A DNA stretch of 64,000 nt. It comes from an uncultured Bacteroidota bacterium. GTDB lineage: Bacteria; Bacteroidota; Bacteroidia; Flavobacteriales; Flavobacteriaceae. Of this stretch, positions 24,450-34,037 are shown piece by piece (positions within the stretch are counted from its first letter, which is position 1; the number at the start of each line of letters is the position of its first letter). The position numbers and the translations under genes are program-made. The notes under the pieces were generated by a model. It was not told the DNA's origin. It saw only the letters and a program-made list of their open reading frames with translations, and did not search any database. The stretch is from NCBI GenBank assembly GCA_902515405.1, contig CABXUS010000005.1, forward strand, positions 1 to 64,000, given 5' to 3'.

Positions 24450-24547
24450 CTCTGTTCATACATCATTTAATAATCTTTATAATCTCCTGAAGTGACATTA
24501 CTTATCCATTCTTGATTTTTTAAAATTATAACCTTAGATAGTATAAT

Positions 24548-25315
24548 TTATTTGGTTTTAAAAATAGATCTAAAGGCATAAAAACAAAAACAAAAACAAG
24601 ATTTTAAAAGACTTAAGTGTTCAATATTTCTGTAAATAAACCATTGTCTTAGTGCTTTTTTTATTTTATTTCTAGAAATTGAATTTGGTGTGATTCTATA
24701 TTTAGTAAGAGGTAATGAAATTACATGAGCTTTCTCATCAGTGTTCTTTAATAATTTTAACCAAAATGCGTAATCTTGGCCTGTTCTGATAGATGGAATA
24801 TTCATTAGACCATTAAATTTTGATTTATTTAACATTACTGTGGAACAACCAAGAGTTGCTTTTTTTAAAAGCATATCTTCATAAGAAAAAGCACCCTTCT
24901 GCGAAGTGTCAACACTTTTACCTGTAAAATTTCCATTTTTATCTATTATATCATATCCTGAAAAACTAAAAGCAATTTTATTACTTTTCATGAAAAACAA
25001 TTGTTTTTCAAGTTTTTCTTTAACCCAAATATCGTCACTATCTAGAAAAGCTAAATAGGTATACTTACTCTCTATAATAGCAGTATTTCGTGTAAATGCG
25101 GCACCTTTATTTTCTGTGTTTTTTATTAATTTTATTCTACTATCTAAAGAAATAAAAGATTCTATAATACTTGCTGTGTTATCATATGAAAAATCGTCTA
25201 CTAAAATTAATTCCCACTTTTCATAGGTTTGATTTAAAACAGATTGAATAGTTTCTTCAATATATTCCGCAGAATTATAAGAAGGTGTAATAATTGATAT
25301 GTAATCATTTTTCAT
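24548..25315 (-). CDS. Glycosyltransferase family 2
   Basis: ISIITPSYNSAEYIEETIQSVLNQTYEKWELILVDDFSYDNT, FLDSDDIW. Confidence 0.93.
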   Translation of the reverse strand: MKNDYISIITPSYNSAEYIEETIQSVLNQTYEKWELILVDDFSYDNTASIIESFISLDSRIKLIKNTENKGAAFTRNTAIIESKYTYLAFLDSDDIWVKEKLEKQLFFMKSNKIAFSFSGYDIIDKNGNFTGKSVDTSQKGAFSYEDMLLKKATLGCSTVMLNKSKFNGLMNIPSIRTGQDYAFWLKLLKNTDEKAHVISLPLTKYRITPNSISRNKIKKALRQWFIYRNIEHLSLLKSCFCFCFYAFRSIFKTK

Positions 25316-25382
25316 TAATTATAGATTTTTTAGGACTCAATGTTGAATTTAATAAATAATTAAATCTTTGTAAGATATAACT

Positions 25383-26168
25383 TTATACTACTTTAAGAAT
25401 ATCCTTATTTGAGTAAAAACCTAATTTACTCATAAGGATTTTGGGAATAACAACTTCAGTTGAGCCATCTAGACAATGTGCTGCCCACCACGAAAAAGTA
25501 CTAGGAGCACAAAATAATTTTTTAGCAGACACTAAATGTTTAAAGTCATCTATTGCTGTTTCCGACTTTATTATCTTGGTATTTTTTATATCAATAAAAA
25601 AACTGGTTGCTTCTTCAACACTATCTGTAACAATTAAAATTTCACTTTTTTCGTGTCTTAAAAATTTCTTAATATCCGTATAATATCTTTCATATTTCAA
25701 TGCCCAAACTGAGTCTCCTCTCCTGTAATGAACAACTGTATAATCAGGAAAATACGAATATCTTGTTCTTAAGACTAGCCCTAAATCTAAAAGCTCTTTT
25801 TTATACTCTTTTAAAAAACTCTTATATTGAAAATAACTAAAGATATTTTTTGAACAATTGACTGAAAATTTATTTTTTGAGTTATAAAAAGCAACTCTTT
25901 TTAAATTTAATTTAAAGAATTTACTAAAGGCTAGTAAAAATAAATTAAATAGATCAGATAGAATTGAGTTTTTAAGAATAGATTCTTGATTAATTAAATC
26001 TAAATAAATAGGTTCATGAATTTTCCACTTTAGAAACTTTGTAATAATATTATTTTCTGTTAATGTAGTTTTAAACATAACCGATTCACCATTTTTAATC
26101 AAGATATTATAAGCCAATATTTGAAATAATGTGTTTCCAAAGCCTCCCATTAACCAAATTTTTTTCAT
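25383..26168 (-). CDS. GT11-like alpha-1,2-fucosyl/colitosyltransferase
   Basis: GGFGNTLFQILAY, VVHYRRGDSVW, FCAPSTFSWWAAHC. Confidence 0.75.
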   Translation of the reverse strand: MKKIWLMGGFGNTLFQILAYNILIKNGESVMFKTTLTENNIITKFLKWKIHEPIYLDLINQESILKNSILSDLFNLFLLAFSKFFKLNLKRVAFYNSKNKFSVNCSKNIFSYFQYKSFLKEYKKELLDLGLVLRTRYSYFPDYTVVHYRRGDSVWALKYERYYTDIKKFLRHEKSEILIVTDSVEEATSFFIDIKNTKIIKSETAIDDFKHLVSAKKLFCAPSTFSWWAAHCLDGSTEVVIPKILMSKLGFYSNKDILKVV

Positions 26169-26222
26169 TTTTTATAATTTTAAAAGTTATGTTTTAAGGT
26201 ATTATGATGATTAATATTTTGG

Positions 26223-27359
26223 TTATATTAAAATTAAAAGTAAAAATCTAGAATCAATGAGATCTCCACTAACCATAGAATTAAGAAATAGAAAAATTAG
26301 AAGTTGTTTTTCAAATAATTTAAGATTAGGATTATTTAACATATTATATATTTTTAATAGGAGAATATAAACAATGCCTAACCCAAAAATACCTAATTCT
26401 GAGATAAGTTCTAGAAATAAATTGTGTGGATACTCAGACATATAAAAATCATTTGATTCAATTATCTGTGTTGCAGGGACATAATTACCGAAACCAACTC
26501 CAAATGGGTTTTCTAAAAAAACTCTAATAGCCATTCTCCATCTTTCAATTCTGCCAATACTTGATGTTGCATCTAATAAATCAACCGAAAATATAGAAGA
26601 TAACCTTGGTCCTAATATTTCAATTATAATCTCAAAAGACACAATCGATAAGCAAAGTATTAAAATGCCAATTAAAAAAGTTTTAAAACTAAAATCTGAA
26701 ATATATTTATATAAAACAGATACTATTAAAAAAATAAATGGTCCTTTAGAACCAGCCTTAATAATCAACAATAAAGAAAAGATAGCAAGAATCCATTTGA
26801 GAATATTATTTTTTATAAAGTTAAAACATAAAATAAGGAATACACATATCCATCTTGAGAATACAATTGGCCCACCTCCAAGGATTGCCATACGCTCAGA
26901 ATCAATATTGAATTGAGATATACCAAAAATAAAGAATACTGAGCAAGCAAAAAATAAAGCATAATAAAAATTTTTGTCTAAACCATTTACATACTTATAA
27001 AAAACAATTGGCGCTAATACCAAAAATAAATACATTATTTTGTTAAACGAATAATTATCAGTTTCATTAAATCCGTAATGAATAAATAGTATTGAAGAAT
27101 ATATAGTTGTTACAATTAGCAACAAGAAAAAAAAAGAAAAATTTTTATTAATTTTTTTCTTGCTGAGGACATAAAAAAAAGCAAAAAATGTAGGAATAAG
27201 ATTTATAAATATTATAAAATTAAAGCCATAAATTGATAATCTTGAATCGTATATTCTTCCAACCATTATTAAGGAAATAATAGAAAATGCCCATATTAAA
27301 CTGAAAAAATTTTTGGTTAAGTATGAAGAGTTTGAGTAAGTTTTATTTAATCTATCCAA
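26223..27359 (-). CDS. O-antigen ligase/polymerase (Wzy-like) membrane protein
   Basis: Many TM segments; RIERWRMAIRVFLENPFGVGFGNYVPATQ...EYPHNLFLELISELGIFGLGIVYILL. Confidence 0.82.
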   Translation of the reverse strand: MDRLNKTYSNSSYLTKNFFSLIWAFSIISLIMVGRIYDSRLSIYGFNFIIFINLIPTFFAFFYVLSKKKINKNFSFFFLLLIVTTIYSSILFIHYGFNETDNYSFNKIMYLFLVLAPIVFYKYVNGLDKNFYYALFFACSVFFIFGISQFNIDSERMAILGGGPIVFSRWICVFLILCFNFIKNNILKWILAIFSLLLIIKAGSKGPFIFLIVSVLYKYISDFSFKTFLIGILILCLSIVSFEIIIEILGPRLSSIFSVDLLDATSSIGRIERWRMAIRVFLENPFGVGFGNYVPATQIIESNDFYMSEYPHNLFLELISELGIFGLGIVYILLLKIYNMLNNPNLKLFEKQLLIFLFLNSMVSGDLIDSRFLLLILI

Positions 27360-27369
27360 AATTATTGTT

Positions 27370-28470
27370 TCAATAATCTTTTACAAAATATAAAACCATG
27401 ATGAAATAATAAAATATAAAACTAAATATTAAAGGTATCGAGTCTAAGAACTTATAACTTAATTTATTAGCTAATTTGGCTTGAAACGATAAATCAAAAT
27501 AACCTAAAATTAGAATTGGGATTATTAGAAATAATGATAGTTTTAATGGGCCTTGAAGTTGGAATGTGTAATCATAAAAAAATACATTATTTGGAGTAAA
27601 CAGTATTAATATGAAAATTCCTATGAAGAAAATTGTTGAAAATAGCCAATATATTTTTTTCATTTTTTTACTTAATGTAAAAGTTTGAATTTGTTGTTTT
27701 ATTAATTGACTATTTAAATTTTTACTAAAAACAGTATAAAAAGTTAATACAATAAGCATTGAATAATTAATCAAAGCCATTTGATTTATAAAAAAAAGGG
27801 AGGAAAAAATTCTAATTATTAAAACAAAAAAAAGAACATTATTGACGGAAATAAATCTAGCAACGGATTTTTTTATAAAATCAGGTTTTAAACTATAGTT
27901 TAAAAACTTAATTTCGATATCTTTCCAAACAAAAAAAAGAATCAAAACTATATTAAAAATTATAGAAATTAACCTTGAATAAATTAAACCAATAACACCA
28001 TAATCAATTAAAACAAATGTTAAGACTAAATAAACTAGACCATTTAAAAATGCTACTATTAAAAATTCTTTTCTTTTATCTAAATAAATTAATATTGAAT
28101 ATAAAATTGAATTGATGATTAAAGGAATTGTAACAATTGATATTACAATCATTAAATGAATCTTATCATTCGAATCAAATAATATGTAGTTATAAAAAAA
28201 AAGAATTAAAGGTATAATTAGAATAGATATAATTATTTGAAAATTCAACTTAATTACTACACCTTTTTTTTCTAACCAAATTGGAAACGCTATAGAATTT
28301 ATAATGGAAGTATCGGAAAAAAAAATTAAAATACTTAATATAGCTATAAGTGAAAAATAAAAACTTATTTCATAAGAATAACCAAATTCAGAGAGTATTA
28401 GTAACTCTCTAATAATTCCAAATAGTTTTGCGAATATAGTCCCTAAAACTAAGTATTTAAATCCTCTCAA
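27370..28470 (-). CDS. Polysaccharide flippase-like (Wzx/MurJ-like) membrane protein
   Basis: RGFKYLVLGTIFAKLFGIIRELLI N-terminus, about 10 TM segments, locus context. Confidence 0.65.
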   Translation of the reverse strand: MRGFKYLVLGTIFAKLFGIIRELLILSEFGYSYEISFYFSLIAILSILIFFSDTSIINSIAFPIWLEKKGVVIKLNFQIIISILIIPLILFFYNYILFDSNDKIHLMIVISIVTIPLIINSILYSILIYLDKRKEFLIVAFLNGLVYLVLTFVLIDYGVIGLIYSRLISIIFNIVLILFFVWKDIEIKFLNYSLKPDFIKKSVARFISVNNVLFFVLIIRIFSSLFFINQMALINYSMLIVLTFYTVFSKNLNSQLIKQQIQTFTLSKKMKKIYWLFSTIFFIGIFILILFTPNNVFFYDYTFQLQGPLKLSLFLIIPILILGYFDLSFQAKLANKLSYKFLDSIPLIFSFIFYYFIMVLYFVKDY

Positions 28471-28514
28471 ATTTTTGATTGATTTTATTAGAGATTATTA
28501 TTTTTATAAAATTA

Positions 28515-29669
28515 TTAACCAATAATTCTTTTAAGATAATTAAGTTCTTTAGTTAAATCCGTGTGAGAATTTCCCACAAAAAGACCACTATCGTGAAGTT
28601 TATCTGCATTATCTAAATTATTATGTATTGAATAATTAAAATATTTCATAACTTGATTTCTAGTAAAGTTTCCAGTAACTATAGGTCTACAATCAATATT
28701 ATTATTGCCAAGTAATTTAATAATACTTTTTCTGCTTATTGATTTATCATTAATTATTAATGAAAAACCAAACCATGAGCTTTCACCTATTTCTTTTTGA
28801 ATTATAAATCGATCATCATTTTTAAATAATTTAATAAAAACTTGTGCGTTTTCTCTCCTCATATCAATGAAACTAGGAAGTTTTTTTAATTGTTCAATAC
28901 CTATAGCTCCAGACATTTCAAGTGGTCTTACATTATATCCAGGTAAAACAAAACGAAAGGATTCTTCAAACCACTCATCTGACTTATTTGAAACATGGTT
29001 TTTATCAGGTAAATTTCTTGTCCAACCATGCGCTCTTAGACATAATAATATGTGGTAGTATTCCTCATCATCAGTTAAAACCATACCACCTTCCATAGTT
29101 GCTATATGATGAGAAAAAAATGAACTAAATGTTCCCATCAGACCAAAAGTTCCAGTAAATTTCCCGTCTAATTTCGCCCCCATTGACTCACAATTATCTT
29201 CGATTATAACTATGTCTTTATCCTTAATTAAACCATTAATAATGTTAAAATCATTAGAATTCCCTAGAAGATTAACAACCATTATCCCTTTTGTTTTAGA
29301 ATTAATAGCACTTTCTAAATCAACTAAATTGTAATTAAGTGTATCAATATCAATATCTACGAATTTTAAATTTAAACCATATTGTTGGAGTGGAAAATAT
29401 GTAGTTGACCATGAAACTGCTGGAACGATAATTTCATCACCTAACTTTAGTTTAGGGTTTTTTGAAAAAAATAAAGATGCAACCATTAATAAATTTGCAG
29501 TAGAACCTGAACTACACATAACACCATATTTAGATCCAAAAAATGATGCAAACTGTTTTTCATATTCCTCAACTTTAGGACCCATTGAAAATTTATCTGT
29601 ATAAATAACTTCTTGAATAGCATTAATTTCTTCTTTACCCCACGTAGATGTTGCTAATTTATATTCCAT
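28515..29669 (-). CDS. DegT/DnrJ-fold NDP-4-keto-6-deoxyhexose 3-dehydratase, ColD-like
   Basis: DegT fold (GSTANLLMVASL, DEIIVPAVSWSTT, VIIEDNCESMGA), but SSFFSHHIATMEGG has His where aminotransferases have the PLP Lys, as in ColD/RfbH-type dehydratases. Confidence 0.83.
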   Translation of the reverse strand: MEYKLATSTWGKEEINAIQEVIYTDKFSMGPKVEEYEKQFASFFGSKYGVMCSSGSTANLLMVASLFFSKNPKLKLGDEIIVPAVSWSTTYFPLQQYGLNLKFVDIDIDTLNYNLVDLESAINSKTKGIMVVNLLGNSNDFNIINGLIKDKDIVIIEDNCESMGAKLDGKFTGTFGLMGTFSSFFSHHIATMEGGMVLTDDEEYYHILLCLRAHGWTRNLPDKNHVSNKSDEWFEESFRFVLPGYNVRPLEMSGAIGIEQLKKLPSFIDMRRENAQVFIKLFKNDDRFIIQKEIGESSWFGFSLIINDKSISRKSIIKLLGNNNIDCRPIVTGNFTRNQVMKYFNYSIHNNLDNADKLHDSGLFVGNSHTDLTKELNYLKRIIG

Positions 29670-30579
29670 AATTCTCTAAATAATATTTATATGTTTTTGT
29701 TAATCCTTCCTTAAGAGTATGCTTCGGTTTCCATCCCATTTTAACTTGTTTTTTTATCGAACATTGTTTTCTTTTCATTCCAGATGGCTTAGTAAGATCA
29801 AAAACAAAATCGCCACTATAACCAACTATGGAAGAAATTTCGTTGTAATAGTCTAAAATTGAATAATCAATTCCAAGACCAACGTTTGTGTAATAGTCAA
29901 GAGAATTATAGTTATTTAAGCTATGATTAATAAAATCAGCTAAATCTTCGGCATACATAAATTCTCTTCTTGAAGTTCCATCTCCCCATATTTCAGCATT
30001 TTCTTCCCTTAGTTTAGCTAAATGAAGTTTTCTAATAACAGCAGGAATCATATGAGAATTTTCGGGATCAAATTTATCCCACATTCCGTAAAGATTACAT
30101 GGGATTATAGTCTTATAATCAAAATTAAACTCTTTTTTAGCATATTCACATAACTTTGCTACTGTGATTTTAGCAATTGCATATCCTTCATTAGTTGGCT
30201 CTAAAACTCCAGTCAAAATATCTTCTTCTTCTAGCTCTCTTTCAAAATCCTTAGGATACATACAAGAACTTCCTAAATTTATTAATTTCTTAATATTATC
30301 AGCAATTGCAGCTTCAATTACATTAGACCCCATTATTAAATTTCGGCTTAAAAAAGAATATGGATATTTTATATTAGCCTGAATACCACCAACTAAACCA
30401 GCACAATGGATGATAGCATCTGGTTTTTTTAATTTAAAATAATGTTTAACTGCAATGTTATCCAATAAATTTAAATCTGAGCTAGTTGGATAAAACAATT
30501 TATGATTAGTGTTTTTTTTTAAAAAGTGAACCAGGTTTTTTCCAACCATACCACTTCCTCCAGTAATTAATATTTTCAT
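29659..30579 (-). CDS. GDP-L-fucose synthase / GDP-L-colitose synthase-like epimerase-reductase
   Basis: ITGGSGMVGKNL, AGLVGGIQAN, LGSSCMYPKDF, LEPTNEGYAIAKI, PCNLYGMWDKFDPENSHMIPA. Confidence 0.9.
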   Translation of the reverse strand: MKILITGGSGMVGKNLVHFLKKNTNHKLFYPTSSDLNLLDNIAVKHYFKLKKPDAIIHCAGLVGGIQANIKYPYSFLSRNLIMGSNVIEAAIADNIKKLINLGSSCMYPKDFERELEEEDILTGVLEPTNEGYAIAKITVAKLCEYAKKEFNFDYKTIIPCNLYGMWDKFDPENSHMIPAVIRKLHLAKLREENAEIWGDGTSRREFMYAEDLADFINHSLNNYNSLDYYTNVGLGIDYSILDYYNEISSIVGYSGDFVFDLTKPSGMKRKQCSIKKQVKMGWKPKHTLKEGLTKTYKYYLENYGI

Positions 30580-31694
30580 TATTCGAAATAATTATTGATT
30601 TTGAATCCACCTTCAAATAGATACTTGTCCTTAGTCATTAGTTTTAGGTCAGATTTCATCATATCATTTACTAATTCCTCCAATTCTATTTCAGGTATCC
30701 AACCTAATTTTTCTTTAGCCTTTGTAGCATCACCAATTAAGAGATCAACTTCTGTAGGACGGAAGTATTTTGGGTCAATGCTTAATACTTCCCTTCCAAT
30801 TTCTATTTGAAATTTTGGATTTGAACATAATTTTATTCTAGCTAGTTCATCCAGACCACTTCCCTCAAATTCCAATTCTACACCAATATGTTTGAACGCC
30901 ATTATTACAAAATCGCGAATAGTGGTAGTCCTTCCTGTAGCAATTACCCAATCTTCAGCTTTTTCGGCTTGAAGAATCATCCACATCATTCTTATGTGGT
31001 CCTTTGCATGACCCCAATCTCTTTTGGAATCAAGATTTCCTAAGTAGATTTTATCCTGAAGCCCTAGGGCAATTCTTGAAACTGCTCTTGTAATTTTTCT
31101 AGTTACAAATGTTTCACCTCGGATTGGAGATTCATGATTAAAAAGTATCCCATTTGAAGCAAAAATTCCATAAGCCTCTCTATAATTTACTGTAATCCAA
31201 TAGGCATACATTTTTGCGACGGCATAAGGAGATCTTGGATAAAAAGGGGTTGTCTCCTTTTGGGGGATTTCTTGAACTAGACCATATAACTCCGAGGTTG
31301 ATGCTTGATAGATCTTAGTCTTTTTCTCAAGTCCTAATAATCGAATAGCTTCGAGTAATCTCAAAGTTCCAATACCATCTACGTCAGCTACATACTCAGG
31401 CATATCAAATGAAACACGAACATGAGACATTGCAGCAAGATTATAAATCTCATCGGGTTGGATTTCCTTTATTAATCTTATAAGATTAGTACTATCTGTC
31501 ATGTCTCCATAATGGAGAATGAATTTTTGATCTTCAATATGTGGATCCTCATACAGGTGATCAATTCGATCAGTATTAAATAAGGAAGTTCTTCGTTTTA
31601 AACCATGAACGGTGTACCCCTTTTTTAGTAAAAATTCAGAAAGATAAGCTCCATCTTGACCTGTAACCCCTGTTATAAATGCTACTTTTTTCAT
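30579..31694 (-). CDS. gmd: GDP-mannose 4,6-dehydratase
   Basis: [71 protein letters not shown]. Confidence 0.97.
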   Translation of the reverse strand: MKKVAFITGVTGQDGAYLSEFLLKKGYTVHGLKRRTSLFNTDRIDHLYEDPHIEDQKFILHYGDMTDSTNLIRLIKEIQPDEIYNLAAMSHVRVSFDMPEYVADVDGIGTLRLLEAIRLLGLEKKTKIYQASTSELYGLVQEIPQKETTPFYPRSPYAVAKMYAYWITVNYREAYGIFASNGILFNHESPIRGETFVTRKITRAVSRIALGLQDKIYLGNLDSKRDWGHAKDHIRMMWMILQAEKAEDWVIATGRTTTIRDFVIMAFKHIGVELEFEGSGLDELARIKLCSNPKFQIEIGREVLSIDPKYFRPTEVDLLIGDATKAKEKLGWIPEIELEELVNDMMKSDLKLMTKDKYLFEGGFKINNYFE

Positions 31695-31706
31695 TTTAAA
31701 TATTTT

Positions 31707-33029
31707 TTATTTACCAATTCTATAATATTCTAAACCCTTATTATTTAAATCGTAAGCTATATATTGATTACGTCCATCAAAAATAACCGGAGTTTTCAAT
31801 TGTGTTTTTATCTCTTCAAAATCAGGCGATCGAAACTCTTTCCATTCGGTGAGCAGTACTAGTGCATCTGAATCTTTTAAAACATCATATTTCGAGGCCA
31901 CATACGTTATGTTTTTAATTCCTTTTAGGTAATGCTCTTTAGCTTCATCAATCGCCTTCGGATCATAGGTTTTTATTTTGGCACCTCGTTTCACTAGTTC
32001 TTTTATTACATAGATAGCTGGTGCTTCTCTCATATCATCAGTTCCTGGCTTGAATGCCAAGCCCCAAATACCAAAAGTAAAACCCTTTAGGTCTTCTCCA
32101 AATCGATTAATAATTTTTTGGGCAACTACAAATTTTTGGGCATCGTTTACTTCTTCAACTGCTATGATTAATTTTGCATGATAATCGTGTTCTTTAGCAA
32201 TTTTTGTTAATGCTTTTACATCCTTTGGAAAACAAGAACCTCCATAGCCTGCACCAGGATAAATGAAACTATAACCAATACGCTGGTCCGAACCAATACC
32301 GATTCGTACTAGATTGGCATCAGCTCCTACCTTTTCACAGATATTGGCAATTTCGTTTATAAATGATATTTTAGTTGCTAGCATTGCATTGGCAGCATAC
32401 TTGGTCATCTCAGCAGAACGAATATCCATGATAATAAAGCGGTCATGAGATCTAAAAAAGGGTGAGTATAATTCTTTCATTTTTTTAGATGCTGTCTCAG
32501 AATCTACTCCAATAACCACACGATCTGGCTTCATGAAATCTGCAATAGCAGCTCCCTCTTTTAAAAATTCAGGATTAGAAACCACATCAAACTCTAAATC
32601 AGAATTTCGTATATCTAACTCTTTTTGAATGGTCGCCTTTACCTTATCTGCAGTCCCAATAGGAACGGTTGACTTGTCAACAACAATCAATCTTTTTTGC
32701 ATCGACTGACCTATCGATTTTGCTACAGCTAATACATATTGTAGGTCTGCAGACCCATCATTTCCCATGGGAGTTCCAACGGCTATAAATGCTATTTCAG
32801 AATTGTGCAGAGCTTTATCTAATTCTGTTGTAAAAAACAAGTTTTTATTTTCTACATTTTTTAAAACCATAGTCTCTAAACCTGGTTCAAATATTGAAAT
32901 AATTCCTTGGTTTAGTTTTTCAATTTTAACGGGGTCTATATCAACACAAGTAACTCTGTTTCCCATTTCTGCAAAACAGGTTCCTGAAACGAGCCCAACA
33001 TATCCAGATCCTACAACAGTAATATTCAT
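31707..33029 (-). CDS. ugd: UDP-glucose 6-dehydrogenase
   Basis: MNITVVGSGYVGLVSGTCFAEMGN, FIYPGAGYGGSCFPKDVKAL, FGIWGLAFKPGTDDMREAPA. Confidence 0.96.
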   Translation of the reverse strand: MNITVVGSGYVGLVSGTCFAEMGNRVTCVDIDPVKIEKLNQGIISIFEPGLETMVLKNVENKNLFFTTELDKALHNSEIAFIAVGTPMGNDGSADLQYVLAVAKSIGQSMQKRLIVVDKSTVPIGTADKVKATIQKELDIRNSDLEFDVVSNPEFLKEGAAIADFMKPDRVVIGVDSETASKKMKELYSPFFRSHDRFIIMDIRSAEMTKYAANAMLATKISFINEIANICEKVGADANLVRIGIGSDQRIGYSFIYPGAGYGGSCFPKDVKALTKIAKEHDYHAKLIIAVEEVNDAQKFVVAQKIINRFGEDLKGFTFGIWGLAFKPGTDDMREAPAIYVIKELVKRGAKIKTYDPKAIDEAKEHYLKGIKNITYVASKYDVLKDSDALVLLTEWKEFRSPDFEEIKTQLKTPVIFDGRNQYIAYDLNNKGLEYYRIGK

Positions 33030-33898
33030 TTATTTTTTTCTTTATTACCGACGGTAGTCATGTTAATTTTTTTTTTATAACTCACAGATCTTCCCTCTTT
33101 TAACTCCCAATCTTTCTCTGGTCTTACTTTTAGGTTCGTAGCCCAGCCACCCGCAACGGAATTTAATTCAATATTGTTTTTTTTAGAAAAAGATAAAAGT
33201 GCATTGACATCTTTAGGAAAACATGTTCCTCCATATCCAAGCTTTCCGTCATGCCCAGGAACATTTAAATGACTGTCACCTATTCTTCCATCAGAGACAA
33301 AACCTCTTAGCGCATCTTCCCAATTCGCTCCAATTTTATCACATAAGAGTCTAAACTCATTCATGATACTCACTTTTGTCGCAAAAAAAGTGTTGTTCAT
33401 GTATTTAGTAAGCTCAGCTGTTTTTGAATCCGTTTGAATTATATTTTTAATTTTAAATCTTTGATTAAATAAGGTTTTTGCTTTTTCAGTTAATTTGGAC
33501 TGCCCACCTAAAATAATTCTGGATTGAGTAAGCATGTCTAACTTCGCCGTTCTTTCAGTTAAAAATTCTGGAGAAAAAATAATTTTAAAGTTTGAGTATT
33601 TTTTAGATAATTTTTCTGTAGTTCCAGGTAAAACAGTAGATTTTAGTATATATACTGGCTTATTAGTTGCATTCTCAAAAGCATTTTCAACATATGACAA
33701 ATCTTGAGAACCATCCTTAAACATAGGGGTTGGGACGCAAATAAATACAAAATTACAATTATGTACAGACTGTAAATCATCCACAGTCTTCAAAGGATTT
33801 GTATCGTATACATAAATATGGGAAACTGAGGAAAAAGCAAATGAAATAGCTTCACCCACGAAACCATTTCCAATAATACCTACTTTATATTTTTTCAT
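33026..33898 (-). CDS. Short UDP-glucose/GDP-mannose dehydrogenase family protein without the C-terminal domain
   Basis: KVGIIGNGFVGEAISFAF, DSHLNVPGHDGKLGYGGTCFPKDVNALL; 290 aa, ends after the central domain. Confidence 0.85.
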   Translation of the reverse strand: MKKYKVGIIGNGFVGEAISFAFSSVSHIYVYDTNPLKTVDDLQSVHNCNFVFICVPTPMFKDGSQDLSYVENAFENATNKPVYILKSTVLPGTTEKLSKKYSNFKIIFSPEFLTERTAKLDMLTQSRIILGGQSKLTEKAKTLFNQRFKIKNIIQTDSKTAELTKYMNNTFFATKVSIMNEFRLLCDKIGANWEDALRGFVSDGRIGDSHLNVPGHDGKLGYGGTCFPKDVNALLSFSKKNNIELNSVAGGWATNLKVRPEKDWELKEGRSVSYKKKINMTTVGNKEKNK

Positions 33899-34037
33899 TT
33901 AAATATCAATTAATCTTAGCTTATATAATGGATTCACAATTTTTTTAAAATATTTTTAAAAATAATTTAAGCTTCAAAAATAGTTAATGACTTTCGTTTT
34001 AAAAGCTTATTTGAAACAAAAAAATCAATTTTTTTCA

